Source of the DNA: Lampris incognitus
Lineage: Eukaryota > Chordata > Actinopteri > Lampriformes > Lampridae
Direction: 5' to 3'
NCBI RefSeq assembly: GCF_029633865.1
Contig: NC_079224.1
Coordinates: 17,334,126-17,398,125 of the forward strand
Length of the DNA stretch: 64,000 nt
Under the pieces are notes generated by a model that did not search any database, was not told the DNA's origin, and worked only from the letters and a program-made list of their open reading frames with translations. Position 1 is the first letter of the stretch. Each line of letters begins with the position of its first letter. Below, piece by piece: positions 22,286 through 32,681 of this stretch. Position numbers and translations under genes: made by a program.

Positions 22286-22455
22286 ATAACCTTGTTAAAA
22301 GAAACACTCAACGGTAGGGAAAGTGCTCAACAAATAAGGAGCAAAATAATCCAATGAGTCAAGTAAATTCATTATGAGACAGTACAGCCGATGATTGCTT
22401 ATGGCATGAAACAGGCTTGTACTGTCTCATTAAGAATTTACTTGACTCACTGGAT
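22286..22455. mobile_element. Third copy of the inverted-repeat element, folded as a hairpin
   Basis: Shares the TTGTTAAAAGAAACACTC block with the arms at 9.5 and 11.6 kb. Here it ends in a hairpin with 32-bp arms at 22355-22386 and 22418-22449 (about 30 of 32 paired). The 31-base loop contains the GATGATTGCTTATGGC motif also found in the other two copies. Confidence 0.65.
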
Positions 22456-22557
22456 ATATATATATTACTCAAATGACGTACAACGCTTGAAAGCCAAGGA
22501 TATAATCATGGATGTATTCTTGTGCCACAAATATTACTTTATCAATTCAATTTGAAG

Positions 22558-22584
22558 GAATTAATGTTATTACTACTACTACTA

Positions 22585-22623
<39 letters not shown>

Positions 22624-23890
22624 TAGGCTGCTCCCATTAGGGGTCACCACAGCGGACCGTCCATTTCAATTTCTTCCTGTCTTCTGCATCTTCCTCTGTC
22701 ACACCAGCCACCTGCATGTCCTCCCTCACCACATCCATAAACCTCCTCTTTGGCCTTCCTCTTTTCCTCTTCCCTGGCAGCTCCATATTCAGCATCCTTC
22801 TCCAAATATACCCAGCATCTCTCCTCCACACATGTCCAAACCATCTCAATCTTGCCTCTCTTGTTTTGTCTCCAAACCGCCCAACTTGAGCAGTCCTTCT
22901 AATATAATCATTCATAATCCTGTCCTTATTCGTCACTCCCAGTGAAAATCTTAGCATTTTCAACTCTTCCTCTTCCTCCTCCAGCTCCGCCTCCTGTCTT
23001 TTCGTCAGTGCCACTGTCTCCGAACCATATAACATAGCTGGTCTCACAACCATCTTGTAAACCTTCCCTTTAACTCTTGCTGGTACCCTTCTATTGCACA
23101 TCACTCCTGAAACTCTTCTCCACCCGCTCCACCCTGTCTGCACTCTCTTCTTCACCTCTCTCCTGCACTCCTTGTTACTTTGGACAGTTGACCCCAAGTA
23201 TTTAAACTCATATGCCCTCGTCACCTCCACTCCTTGCATCCTGACCATTCCATTGTCTTCCCTCTCATTCACGCATAGGTATTCCATCTTGCTCCTACTG
23301 ACTTTCATTCCTCTTCTCTCCAGTGCATACCTCCACCTCTCCAGGCTCTCCTCAACCTGCACCCTACTCTCGTTACAGATCACAGTGTCATCCACGAACA
23401 TCATCGTCCATGGAGACTCCTGCCGGATCTTGTCTGTCAACCATTGCAAACAAGAAAGGGCTCAGAGCCGATCCTTGATGTAATCCCACCTCCACCTTGA
23501 ACCCATCTGTCATTCCAACCGCACACCTCACCATTGTCACACTTCCTCATACAATACCACACGTCTCTCGGTACCCTGTCGTATGCTCTCTCTAAATCTA
23601 CAAAGACACAATGTAACTCCTTCTGATCTTCTCTATACTTCTCGATCAACATTCTCAAAGCAAACGTCGCATCTGTGGTGCTCTTTCGTGGCATGAAACC
23701 ATACTGCTGCTCGCTGATCACTACCTCTCCTCTTAACCTAGCTTCTATTACTCTTTCCCATATCTTCATGATGTGGCTGATCAACTTTATACCTCTGTAG
23801 TTGCTACAGTTCTGCACATCGCCCTTGTTCTTGAAAATCGGTACCAGTATGCTTCTGCTCCGCTTGAAGGGGGGAGAATTAATGTTATTA
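22558..23890 (-). pseudogene. RTE-like LINE, copy B, 5'-truncated, with 15-bp target duplication
   Basis: The insert at 22573-23875 is flanked by GAATTAATGTTATTA at 22558-22572 and 23876-23890, a perfect 15-bp duplication. The minus strand carries the RT in two overlapping frames. One (to about 23440) has SNYRGIKLISHIMKIWERVI, YGFMPRKSTTDATFALRMLI and ELHCVFVDLERAYDRVPRD. The other (23449-22637) has ESPWTMMFVDDTVICNES with an intact FVDD box, AMLYGSETVALTKRQ and KRKRGRPKRRFMDVVRED. A frameshift between about 23440 and 23560 separates them. The 3' tail is a (TAC)n run read as (GTA)n. The endonuclease part is absent. Confidence 0.85.
22573..22622. repeat. (TAC)n microsatellite, 3' tail of LINE copy B
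   Basis: About 16 TAC units directly after the left target duplication. It reads as the repeat tail of the minus-strand LINE, as expected where RTE-like elements end in short tandem repeats. Confidence 0.8.
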
Positions 23891-24029
23891 GCGCCGTTAA
23901 AATAATAATTAAAAAAAAAACTTACTTGAGTTCCTTGACTTTGGTGCTCCATGTTGGCCAGTCAGCTAGACTCCCGCTCCTGGGTCGTGGAGGTGACGTC
24001 ATTTCCCCCTCGAATTAGCCGGTGAAACG

Positions 24030-24266
24030 TCACCAAAGTTGGCGTCCGGGTAGCGTAGCGGTCTATTCCGCTGCTACCAACACGGGGTTCGGTGGTTCGA
24101 ATCCCTGTGTTACCTTCGGCTTGGTCGGGCGTCTCTACAGACACAATTGGCCGTGTCTGCGGGTGGGAAGCCGTATGTGAAGAGTAGGGTAATTTTCCAA
24201 GTACAAAAGAAAAGAAAATACAAAAATTCCAGTGCAAAAAGCAAAAAAAAAACTTCACCAAAGTTG
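24030..24266 (+). mobile_element. tRNA-derived SINE (family B), short copy with 12-bp target duplication
   Basis: The body at 24042-24254 lies between TCACCAAAGTTG at 24030-24041 and 24255-24266. The head GGGTAGCGTAGCGGTCTA fits an A box and GGTTCGAATCCC a B box; the end is A-rich. Compared with the copy at 51.8 kb the middle is missing. Related copies lie near 45.4, 47.0 and 51.8 kb. Confidence 0.82.
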
Positions 24267-24603
24267 AACTCCACACGAAGCGAAGACGCAAATTTCTTTC
24301 CCCACCGGAAGTGAATGTTTCATTCAGCCCTGTCATAGAAAAATACGTATTTATTTAACAAGAAAAAAGGTGTAATCTTCTATTTCATAATTAATAAAAA
24401 CAAAGATAACGTTATTCTATTTAAATCCCACACTGCCGTAAATTGCTTCGACATACTTCCGACAGGAAGTAGACTCATCTCCGCACGTGCGTTGAACAAA
24501 TCAGGTTTCCGGTACGGCTCGGGCAATGACAGCCCCGTCGCTGGCATAGAGTGGAAGTGAACGGGAGGCGAATATTCGCCGTTATTTTCGCGCATGTGTG
24601 ACC

Positions 24604-24782
24604 GTAGCCTTAAGACATTATTTTTTATTTTATTTAACAATTTTAAATGTACAAACAACATGACAATAACATTTTCATATTAGAAAAATAAGACCAGGTG
24701 CATACAAAGGAAAGAGGGGAAAAAACAGACGAGAGGTTGAAATAACACCAAATAAGATAAAATACATAAGTAGCCTTAAGAC
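24604..24782 (-). mobile_element. LINE 3'-end fragment with 13-bp target duplication
   Basis: A 153-bp insert at 24617-24769 between GTAGCCTTAAGAC at 24604-24616 and 24770-24782. Its minus-strand reading ends in an A/T-rich tail. The perfect duplication shows target-primed retrotransposition. The parent element is probably a LINE 3' UTR, but I cannot name it. Confidence 0.7.
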
Positions 24783-25015
24783 GGTGCCCGTTTGAGACGC
24801 CGAGATTAAAGCGAACTCGCCCGCAACGAGGAAGTGCTCGTTTCATTGGCCAACACCACACCGGACATTCTATTGGTTGGGGAATTTTGACAGGGGTGTT
24901 GTACAACCAGGAGCTATTTGAGAGCGAGGGCGGGGTTTCGCGGGAAAGCGTTACGAAACATGAACGTGAAATCCACAAGTCATGTTCTCAAATTGAAAGA
25001 TCACGTTCTTGGTTA

Positions 25016-25444
25016 AAGATAAGAAAGAGTCAGGGTCCGCGGTGGTGTAGCGGTCTAAGCATCGGCTCTGTGTCGATGCAGTTGCCCACTGGGGACTGGG
25101 GTTCGCGCCCCGGTCTGGTCAGATCCGACTATGGCCGGACTCGACGAAGCAGCGATCATTGGCAACGCTGTCTTCGGGAGGGGGGCGGAGTCGGCTTGTG
25201 TTCGTCACGTGAATGCGTCTCTGTGTGTGTCGGAAAAACAGTGGTTCGGCTTGGAGTCGCCTTGTCACGAAAGTGGCGAGGCGGTCTCCTTCGAGACTGC
25301 CGGCCGGAGAGATACAGTTGGCGAACGCATACAGTGGGAGGGTGGGTGTTTGAATTAAAATAGGGATCGATTGGCCACTAAATTGGGAGAAAAAAGGGAA
25401 AAATCAGAAATAAATTTATAAAAAAAAAAGATAAGAAAGAGTCA
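25016..25444 (+). mobile_element. tRNA-derived SINE (family C), full length with 17-bp target duplication
   Basis: The body at 25033-25427 is flanked by AAGATAAGAAAGAGTCA at 25016-25032 and 25428-25444. The head GGTGGTGTAGCGGTCTAAGC is A-box-like and GGGTTCGCGCC is B-box-like; it ends in poly(A). The duplication is perfect, so the insertion is young. It ends 367 bases before the aqp1ab start codon. Other copies lie at 45.7 kb (+) and 48.6 kb (-). Confidence 0.88.
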
Positions 25445-25794
25445 CCATATAATTTAATTCCGATTTCGACGAATGTTCAGTTCGTTCACCAGCCGGATAT
25501 GATATTTACCGTTTCCGATTTGTCTTGAACGCAGCATGAGCATGGCACCCCCCCCCCCCCATTGAGGATCTCTCAGCTGTTTCTAATCAAGCTTGATATT
25601 TTAAAGCCACATATCTGATGCAAGACGGCAACCTCACTCACATTGGCTTAAGTGTTTTGACAGTGGTTGAGAAATTCTGTGGAAGCCTGTGTCTCAGACA
25701 TGGTTTACCACTAGAATGCTGCCCAGGGACTGTGCGTTGTGAGTTTTGTGCGTGTGTGCTAGTTTATAGCTGACGGCAGTTAAACAAACAAGCC
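25445..25794 (+). promoter_or_regulatory. Presumed promoter and 5' UTR of aqp1ab
   Basis: The 350 bases between the SINE and the aqp1ab ATG contain a C-run (25548-25560) and no recognisable TATA box. The translation start context GCCATGG is strong. The transcription start is not visible. The extent of the promoter is inference. Confidence 0.4.
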
Positions 25795-27677
25795 ATGGCA
25801 GAGGTTAAAACGTGGGCATTTTGGAGGGCAGTTTTGGCTGAGTTCTTGGGCATGACTATGTTTCTCTTCATTGGCATCTCAGCTGCCATAGGAGATCAAT
25901 ATACGTCTTACCCTGACCACGAGGTGAAGGTGGCATTGACATTTGCCCTGGTCATTGCTACGTTGGTTCAGTGCATAGGTTCTACAAGTGGCGCTCACCT
26001 TAACCCTGCCATCACTCTCGGGCTACTGGTCAGCTGCCAGATCAGTGTCCTCAGAGCCTTCTTCTACATCGTTGCTCAGATGTTGGGAGCCGTGGCCGGC
26101 AGCAGCATTGTGTATGGTATCCGGCCAGAAACCGTACATTCCCTCGGCGTTAACAAGGTGAGGCACAGTCCATGTGAGTGTGGTTTACGGGAAAATGCTG
26201 CAACACTTCTGTTGTGCTGCAGCATTTCCTCGTAGTGTTCTTTCTCTAGAACTGAATCATTAGGCGTATGCTTGAAGCGTTTCTCGTTCTCCTGGGAGGT
26301 AGTGCTCATTATCTAAAGTGTCCTGATCTTATTTTCAAGTTTTATTTTTTGTTTTTTAATAGTTTTTGTTTTTTTAAGGTTGTACTGTTCTCCACAGTAA
26401 TTTTGTTGAGTGGCAAATTGGGCAATTTATCAAATGCTGTAAACACGGTGTACCACACCTCCAAACAGCATTGTGGCGTGGACAAATAATGGGCTTCTCA
26501 GCCATCCTTTCAGAGTTAACCAGCAAGCTTTTAATGACCGTAAGCCAAAGCCAGTCATAACAGACAAATTAGTGTTTATCAACTCTTCTTGGCCACAGAA
26601 CCAATCTAAACCTATTTGCCTACTCTTTACGCTTATGGTGGGAAATGGCATGCTGTCTAATACAACTTCTCTCATAACGTCCCCATCACCTTCCACCACA
26701 TCCCCGCTATCTGTAACACATATGCCCGTTTTTAACATGTTCAATATCCCAAAACATTAACACTTCAGTTGCATCGTGGGTCATATGCAAATGAACCCCC
26801 CTGACTTCGAGCAGGAACACTCCAGTAGAATTCGCCACAGTATATTACCTGACTTTTTTTTTTCTTTACAACGTGTACTCTGCCTGTGTATTGCATTAAT
26901 CTAAACTGACGTACTTGGGGATGCGGGACATTAAAGGTACGGTTCCTGTTTGTTTTCATTTCCATGATAGCTGAATGGAATCAGCCCGGGTCAAGGTTTC
27001 GCCATCGAGTTCCTGCTCACGCTCCAGCTCATCCTGTGCGTTATGGCAGTCACGGATAAAAGGCGTAACGTGCCGGGTTTTGCACCTCTGGCAATTGGAT
27101 TGTCGGTAGGGGTGGGAAATCTCACAGGGGTGAGTAAATCAATGTCCCGTCTTTCCTCTTTAATCTGGTAAGTGGTTCATCTGTCTTTTGTCTGAGGCCT
27201 AATAACAATGCCTTGGCATGACGTCGGCCTCGCCCCCCTTCTCGTTTGCGTGTGATCACCTATTGCTGACGTACAGACAGATATAAGTGGTCTTTTCCTC
27301 CGACATTGTTTACAGATCAGCTACACAGGATGTGGAATCAACCCAGCTCGATCATTCGGGCCTGCGCTTATCCAGGAATCGTTTGATGATCACTGGGTAA
27401 TGAGAAGTGGCGGCCGTTTATGTTCACTTCACGCTGCAACAGAGAATACAGGTTCGTTTTTCCCCCAGTTGTAAATTTTGTTTTTTTTTGTCCCCCCCAG
27501 GTGTATTGGGCTGCACCGATGAGTGCCGCTGTGATGGCGGCTCTTCTCTATGACTACGTGCTGCTACCCCGGCGTGAGCCGCTTGGTGTGCGGGCCAAAG
27601 TGCTGTGCTGCGGCGGCGCGGACACGGAGGCTGAGGCGCAAGAGCCTCTTCTGGAGGGTTGCAGAGATGTAGAGTAG
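25795..27677 (+). CDS. aqp1ab: Aquaporin-1ab, complete (4 exons, 259 aa), altered selectivity-filter residue
   Basis: Teleost-specific second AQP1 paralogue, a plasma-membrane water channel known in several marine fishes for oocyte hydration. Exons: 25795-26157 (121 codons), 26971-27129 (53), 27316-27396 (27) and 27501-27677 (58 plus TAG), all phase 0 with GT-AG borders. Six hydrophobic segments are visible. The first pore box is SGAHLNPAITLG (residues 65-76) and the second [13 protein letters not shown] (179-191), with Cys180 and Arg186. By alignment to human AQP1, Phe56 is kept (Phe50), filter His180 is replaced by Asn171 (GVGNLTG) and loop-B His69 by Ser63 (IGSTSG). The linker before APLAIG is one residue shorter than in aqp1aa. 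The tail is short and acidic with an EPLLEG dileucine-like motif that could affect trafficking. No stop, frameshift or splice defect is seen, so these look like real substitutions in an intact gene. Confidence 0.94.
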
Positions 27678-27768
27678 TCTTAAAAAAAAAAAAAACTTTA
27701 GCCGTTCAGAGGGGGAAGAAAAAATCATACTAACTCTAGTACAAGTTCATCTATCACTACGTTGTCGA

Positions 27769-27774
27769 AATAAA
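27769..27774 (+). terminator. Likely polyadenylation signal of aqp1ab
   Basis: AATAAA 92 bases after the aqp1ab stop codon and followed by a T-rich stretch, as expected of a cleavage site. Confidence 0.65.
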
Positions 27775-27799
27775 CTTTTTTTTTTCTTAAGTGGTTTTT

Positions 27800-30700
27800 T
27801 TTTCATGCCAATATTGAGCCGAATTTCTGGCAAAACGTTAACTTGACTGTTCCCATCTCTCCTCATCCCACAAACTTCTTCACTTAATCATCTTAACAAA
27901 TTTGATTGAATTAAACCTTGTGCCTCGGCAGGCTGTTGCCGCAGAATTTGCCGGTACTATGCATTTTATGGCACCGTTTAGCGGCCTGGGTTTAATGGCT
28001 TTCAGGAATTAAAGGTGGCAAGCCAGGGACGAGGCCCTGCCAGTTAACACGTTATGGGGTTACTGGCCTCAACTCTTGTTTTGCGATCCGTCTTGGAGGA
28101 AAGGAGTGTTTGACAACATTAGAGATTATACTAGCCCTACTCTGAGTGGTATTCAGAAACTGCAGCTGATCCCTTACATCTACAGGCAGTTTTTCGTTCT
28201 CCCAATTGAATGATGCGAGGACCACAAAGGCTTCCTCATCGACTTCCTCGCCACTCGTCAGCTGGTCCTGTGTGACTGAGGCGGCCTGGTGCTTCAGCTC
28301 ACCTCTGTGACGTTGCAGGTGCTGACATGTTTGTAGCTAATAGTGAAAATTAGCTCAGATATGTTTAATCTGGAGTTGCCTTGTGATGCCCCCCCCCTCA
28401 GTGTTGCAGAAGCAAATCTAACCGAGCTAAAGGCAGTCTAAATGGGATATCGTAATATCTGACATTTACTTTAAATTTAGCAGGATCAGCCTATGACGGA
28501 ATAAGCTTTTCTTCTTTTACCCAGAAATTAGGAATATAGTGGTTTGGGCTGTGGTGCCCCCGCCCCAGGCCACGTTGGTGGCCTAACCGTTCAATTCAGC
28601 CGTTCATTGCTCTCCATTGCAGAGATTAGACACAGACAAGCAGTAAAATCTGGTGACTGGTTCTGTTCAGGAAATGTGTACACTGAACAGCTGAATATAT
28701 TTTAGGAACCTCGGTGCCTTGGTTTTAAATTTGAAAATCTTTATATACATATATAACATGCAATGCGAAGTCATGCTAGCATTACATAACTTGGCGAACA
28801 TTTATGCAGCGTCCACAACACCCCCGTCGTTTGGTTTGTACTCCTTTGACCTCGACAGGCGCTGTTTTAGAATGTCTCACATAGATTATTCTATTCAAGG
28901 TGTCTGGCAACAGTCCCAACCCTCTCCATGTAGTGAAACAACACAAGGATGTCTATCAGGTAATTGCACGTTAAAAAAAAACCCCAAAAAACTTATTTTC
29001 CTGCAGAAAAAGGGGTATGATTAAAGAAGCAGAGCTTGGGGGAGACTTCCTCTTTGGCTTCATCACAACTATGTTCTTTTTTTCAGCAATGAACACGGGC
29101 CCTCTCATATCCTGTGTCGTAGGTTATGAGTATTAAATGGCCCCCAACACTGCACAAATCATTGAATAACTATCAAACGAGTTTAACACCCCCCCCTCAT
29201 ACAGTCATTATAGTCTGTAAATGTTTTCCTTTGTTCAACAATCCAGCAGTTGTTGGATAACCTGTTGGATGGAAGTCCTCTCATTGACCACTCTCCTCAT
29301 TCTGCTTTGGGTGGGATGAAGATTGAGATGCATTCTTTCTTTTTATACGAAATATTTGTAAAACCCAGAGAGGGGAACTATCATGGATTTTGTCATAGCC
29401 TCCTGTTCAGTTTCTCCATCTGTTGCCTCACAGCCGGACAAATGGAATTCATTTTGGCAAAGAGGAGGAAATGTGACCCGTCATTTGCCGCCAATAAACT
29501 TCACACCAACAGTGAATATCAAACACAATTGACAGACCCGACAAAAGTTAAACAACATCCTGCAGATGGAGGACGATCAAGTGCTCGTGGTGACTGGTAT
29601 AGTTTGTCCAGCTTGGGCCAGAGAGAGAGAGAGGGGCTATCTCACCTCCTTGGGAGCTGTATAAGCCTCCACAGTGTGGGAGTTGATGGACAGGGTCAGG
29701 TGGGTGGGAGGTGTCCATGATTATTTTCTCTGCTTGCCTGATGGTGTAACCATTTTCTATCACTTAAGGAAAACTCATGTCGAGAGGGTAGTGTGTTACA
29801 TTCGACATAGTTCAATATGTTTATGGGCTACAGCTGAAACATTTAAAAAAAGAAATGCTTTGATGGATGAATTATCATTTTCATCCTTTTCTTCTTCTCT
29901 CGGCTTGTTCTCTGTTTCTCAGGGGTTGCCACCGCGGATTCTATCAGTGATTCTAGCACCAATGGCCGTTATTGTTAACACAGGCCTCAACCATCATCAT
30001 CATCATATCATTTTCCTCCTTTTTTGAAGCAATATATCTGTCTGGCATATGTCACCACTATAGGGATAAACCTGCACCTGCAACTGTTCCTATCTAAAAT
30101 ATTTTCCCCATTGACCCCCAAATAAACAGTCTAAATCTGCACTGTTTAGAAAAAGTAACCGATCGGTACTCTATATTTCAAGATTCATATTTGGACTCAG
30201 TATCAGCAGTGGAAAAGTGATATCTGTGCATCCCTAGCTGCATCATGCACAGGTGCATAATTCTTTGGGTTTAGTTTACCATAAGGTTGCCGTAGACAGA
30301 AAAACATTAAGGTAAAGGCGTAGCTGCATTAATAACATCAGCAATGCCAAAGAGCCATGCTGTATTCTGTTTGGGTCCTCAGCGCTGGAATCTCTGAGGA
30401 GTGACAGACCTGTCTAAAATCTACTTCCTTTGTATGCTTAACCTCCGAGGTCAAAGCATTGTCTTTAGCTCTTGTTTTGAGATTTGTGCTCAACAAGATT
30501 TACAATGCCCTTTTTGTTGTTTTTCAGTTATTTATCTCAGAATCCTCCTCATCCAATTATTTGGTCCTTGTGTTTGGCTTGATTATTTGATTACTAGGCA
30601 TGGGAGAGTGTTCATGGGTCGACTCGTTACTGTTGCCCAGTAAGGAGGAACTCTCAGTGGAGTGTTATGCTGTTCAAAACAGAAAATATCATGACAATCA

Positions 30701-32500
30701 TAGGTAATATATTCAATCTCCTTACATATGCAAAAATATAATGTTTGAGAATCCAACTGGGGTGCATCACATTGAACTGTTTGGTATCAAATCAAAACTA
30801 ATTTTCAAATAATACTCCCTCAGAATATTTCCGACCTCATTTTGAAAGAATTGTGCGGTAATAGATTCCCATTATCATTACCTTAGAAAACAAAACTGTG
30901 CATAACAACATGACAACATTCAAATTTCCTCTCAATGTGATACCATTAGGAGAAGATAAACAAGAATAGTGAATGATTGCCCAGCCTTTTTTGAGTGTAT
31001 ACAAAACAAGACGTGATTGATTTCACCAAGTTGTGAGGGAAAAAACAATTCACCTGTCTCATCTTTAAAAAAAAATACACTCCTTCTCTAGGACAAACCC
31101 TGAATTTAGTGACAGCCATCAATATTCATTTTATGATGTAAACGGCATACTGACATGTTAAATGGATAACGTGACAGCCTCTTTAAAGCCTGGTAGGACT
31201 TGTAAGGGAGCACTCAGCCCTTGCGCCACTCATCTCGTCTCCATGCTCGCTGTGCAGGCTGATGCTGAGGTCTTATCTGTAATGCCAGGTTTGTCTCACC
31301 ATGCTCACTCCCTCGCTCTGCTTCTTGTGAGTTTCTGGCACAGGTTCAAAAAACGCTTCGTCAAATGGTGGTGGTGGTTGGTGCACTGCCCAGACATGTG
31401 GTGCACTGGTTAAAAACTGGAAATAATTTGGTTCAAATTAACATTGCAGATGGGAAGAGAGAGGCTTGGTGTATGAGAAACACGCTGACACTCAAAATGG
31501 CAGGATAAGGCAGTTATATGATGGTTTTTCTTTAGACTCTCCATCATCATGGAATCTGCCTGTCTGACGGTCTTGGCCTACGTTATATCTTTGGTGTTTT
31601 TCAAACATCTGTACAACACCCTGAGGTTCAGTTGACGGCCTATGCAGGCACATAACTTGAAACGGTTGTGAGGGGGTGACTAAGTTCAGAAAAGTGGGAA
31701 TTTGTCCAAAGGGAAGAAGTACTTCAGAGTCCTTGACTTGTGAAACTACCACTCACAGTAGGACACAGATCCGCAATGTTTAGGGTGCTTCCATCAAAGT
31801 TAATGATTAATTCAACAGAGTAATGTTCTGCCACTCCTAATGTTCCGAATGACATTGTTCGAAAAATAGAGCCAATGAATACATGCCATGCAGATTAGTG
31901 TTCTCGGTGTTTATTGCACTGTTTGCCTGTTGCATGCAATTGTATGCACACATATGCAGGCAAAAACACGTTACTAGTGCCTGTCTGCTGATTTTCATTT
32001 ATTTTCACCCGCTTAATCCGAGCCATGACCTATGCATGCCATAATAAACCTTTACCCTGACCCTAACCTGAGTCTTACCGCTAACTCTATGGCCGGCAAC
32101 ATAAAAAAAAACTGGGCACAATGAATGTTATCATCTAACTGGCGATCTCACCATCAACCCAAAACTAAATTAGAACTGTTAAGAACTAATAAACTATTAA
32201 ATTGACATTTCACCAAATAGGGACATGTGTATTGTTTCTGTGAAAACACCAGGGATAATTAGATTTAGGTCTTACCAACGCAATTAAAAAAAATCTTATG
32301 CCTTCGCTTCCATTACGATTATTTTGCGCGCAATTACAGCATCTGATTTGATCGCTGATGTCAGTCGTCTTCGCCATAGAGTTAACAACACTGCCATCTT
32401 GTTGCCAAGTGTGAACTGCAAAACAATGTGTGAAGGCCACTTATACACGAACTAGACAAATATTAAATAAAATGGATTTAAAGGCTAACATGCTACCGAC
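27800..32500. other. Intergenic DNA between aqp1ab and thoc1, nothing recognised
   Basis: 4.7 kb of ordinary-composition DNA. The longest open frames (28719-29024, 29250-29720, 29674-30027, 31162-31413) show no domain, no splice context and no conserved motif that I know. No mobile element with identifiable ends was found, which contrasts with the TE-packed interval on the other side of aqp1ab. Conserved regulatory elements could be present but cannot be seen without comparison. Confidence 0.5.
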
Positions 32501-32530
32501 GTCAATTTTACATTCATACTTGTCGAAACC

Positions 32531-32646
32531 GACAGGAAGTTTGTTAAATATGTCAAGACTAGAAGTTTTCAGTTATCCCTTTCTATGCATCAGTTTGAAT
32601 ACGGAACTCATTGCAGCTGCGCTCACATCCGGGGCAACCGGAAGTT
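32531..32646 (+). promoter_or_regulatory. Two ETS-type sites upstream of thoc1
   Basis: GACAGGAAGT at 32531-32540 and ACCGGAAGTT at 32637-32646, the second 36 bases before the thoc1 start codon. CCGGAAGT is the core recognised by ETS/GABP factors and is common in TATA-less housekeeping promoters, which fits a THO-complex gene. Function is inferred from sequence only. Confidence 0.5.
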
Positions 32647-32681
32647 ATTACCTATATTCAGGGTCATATTGTTGTGCAAAT

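Noticed and set aside
25033-25110. tRNA gene at the SINE head (and at the heads of families A and B)
   Set aside because: A and B boxes are present, but no cloverleaf acceptor pairing closes; each is attached to a repeated SINE body with target duplications.
24887-25363. 158-codon frame upstream of aqp1ab as an upstream exon
   Set aside because: Most of it is the family C SINE; there is no link by splice signals to aqp1ab.
28719-31413. Several open frames between aqp1ab and thoc1
   Set aside because: Short, low in codon signal, no domain and no splice context; treated as chance.
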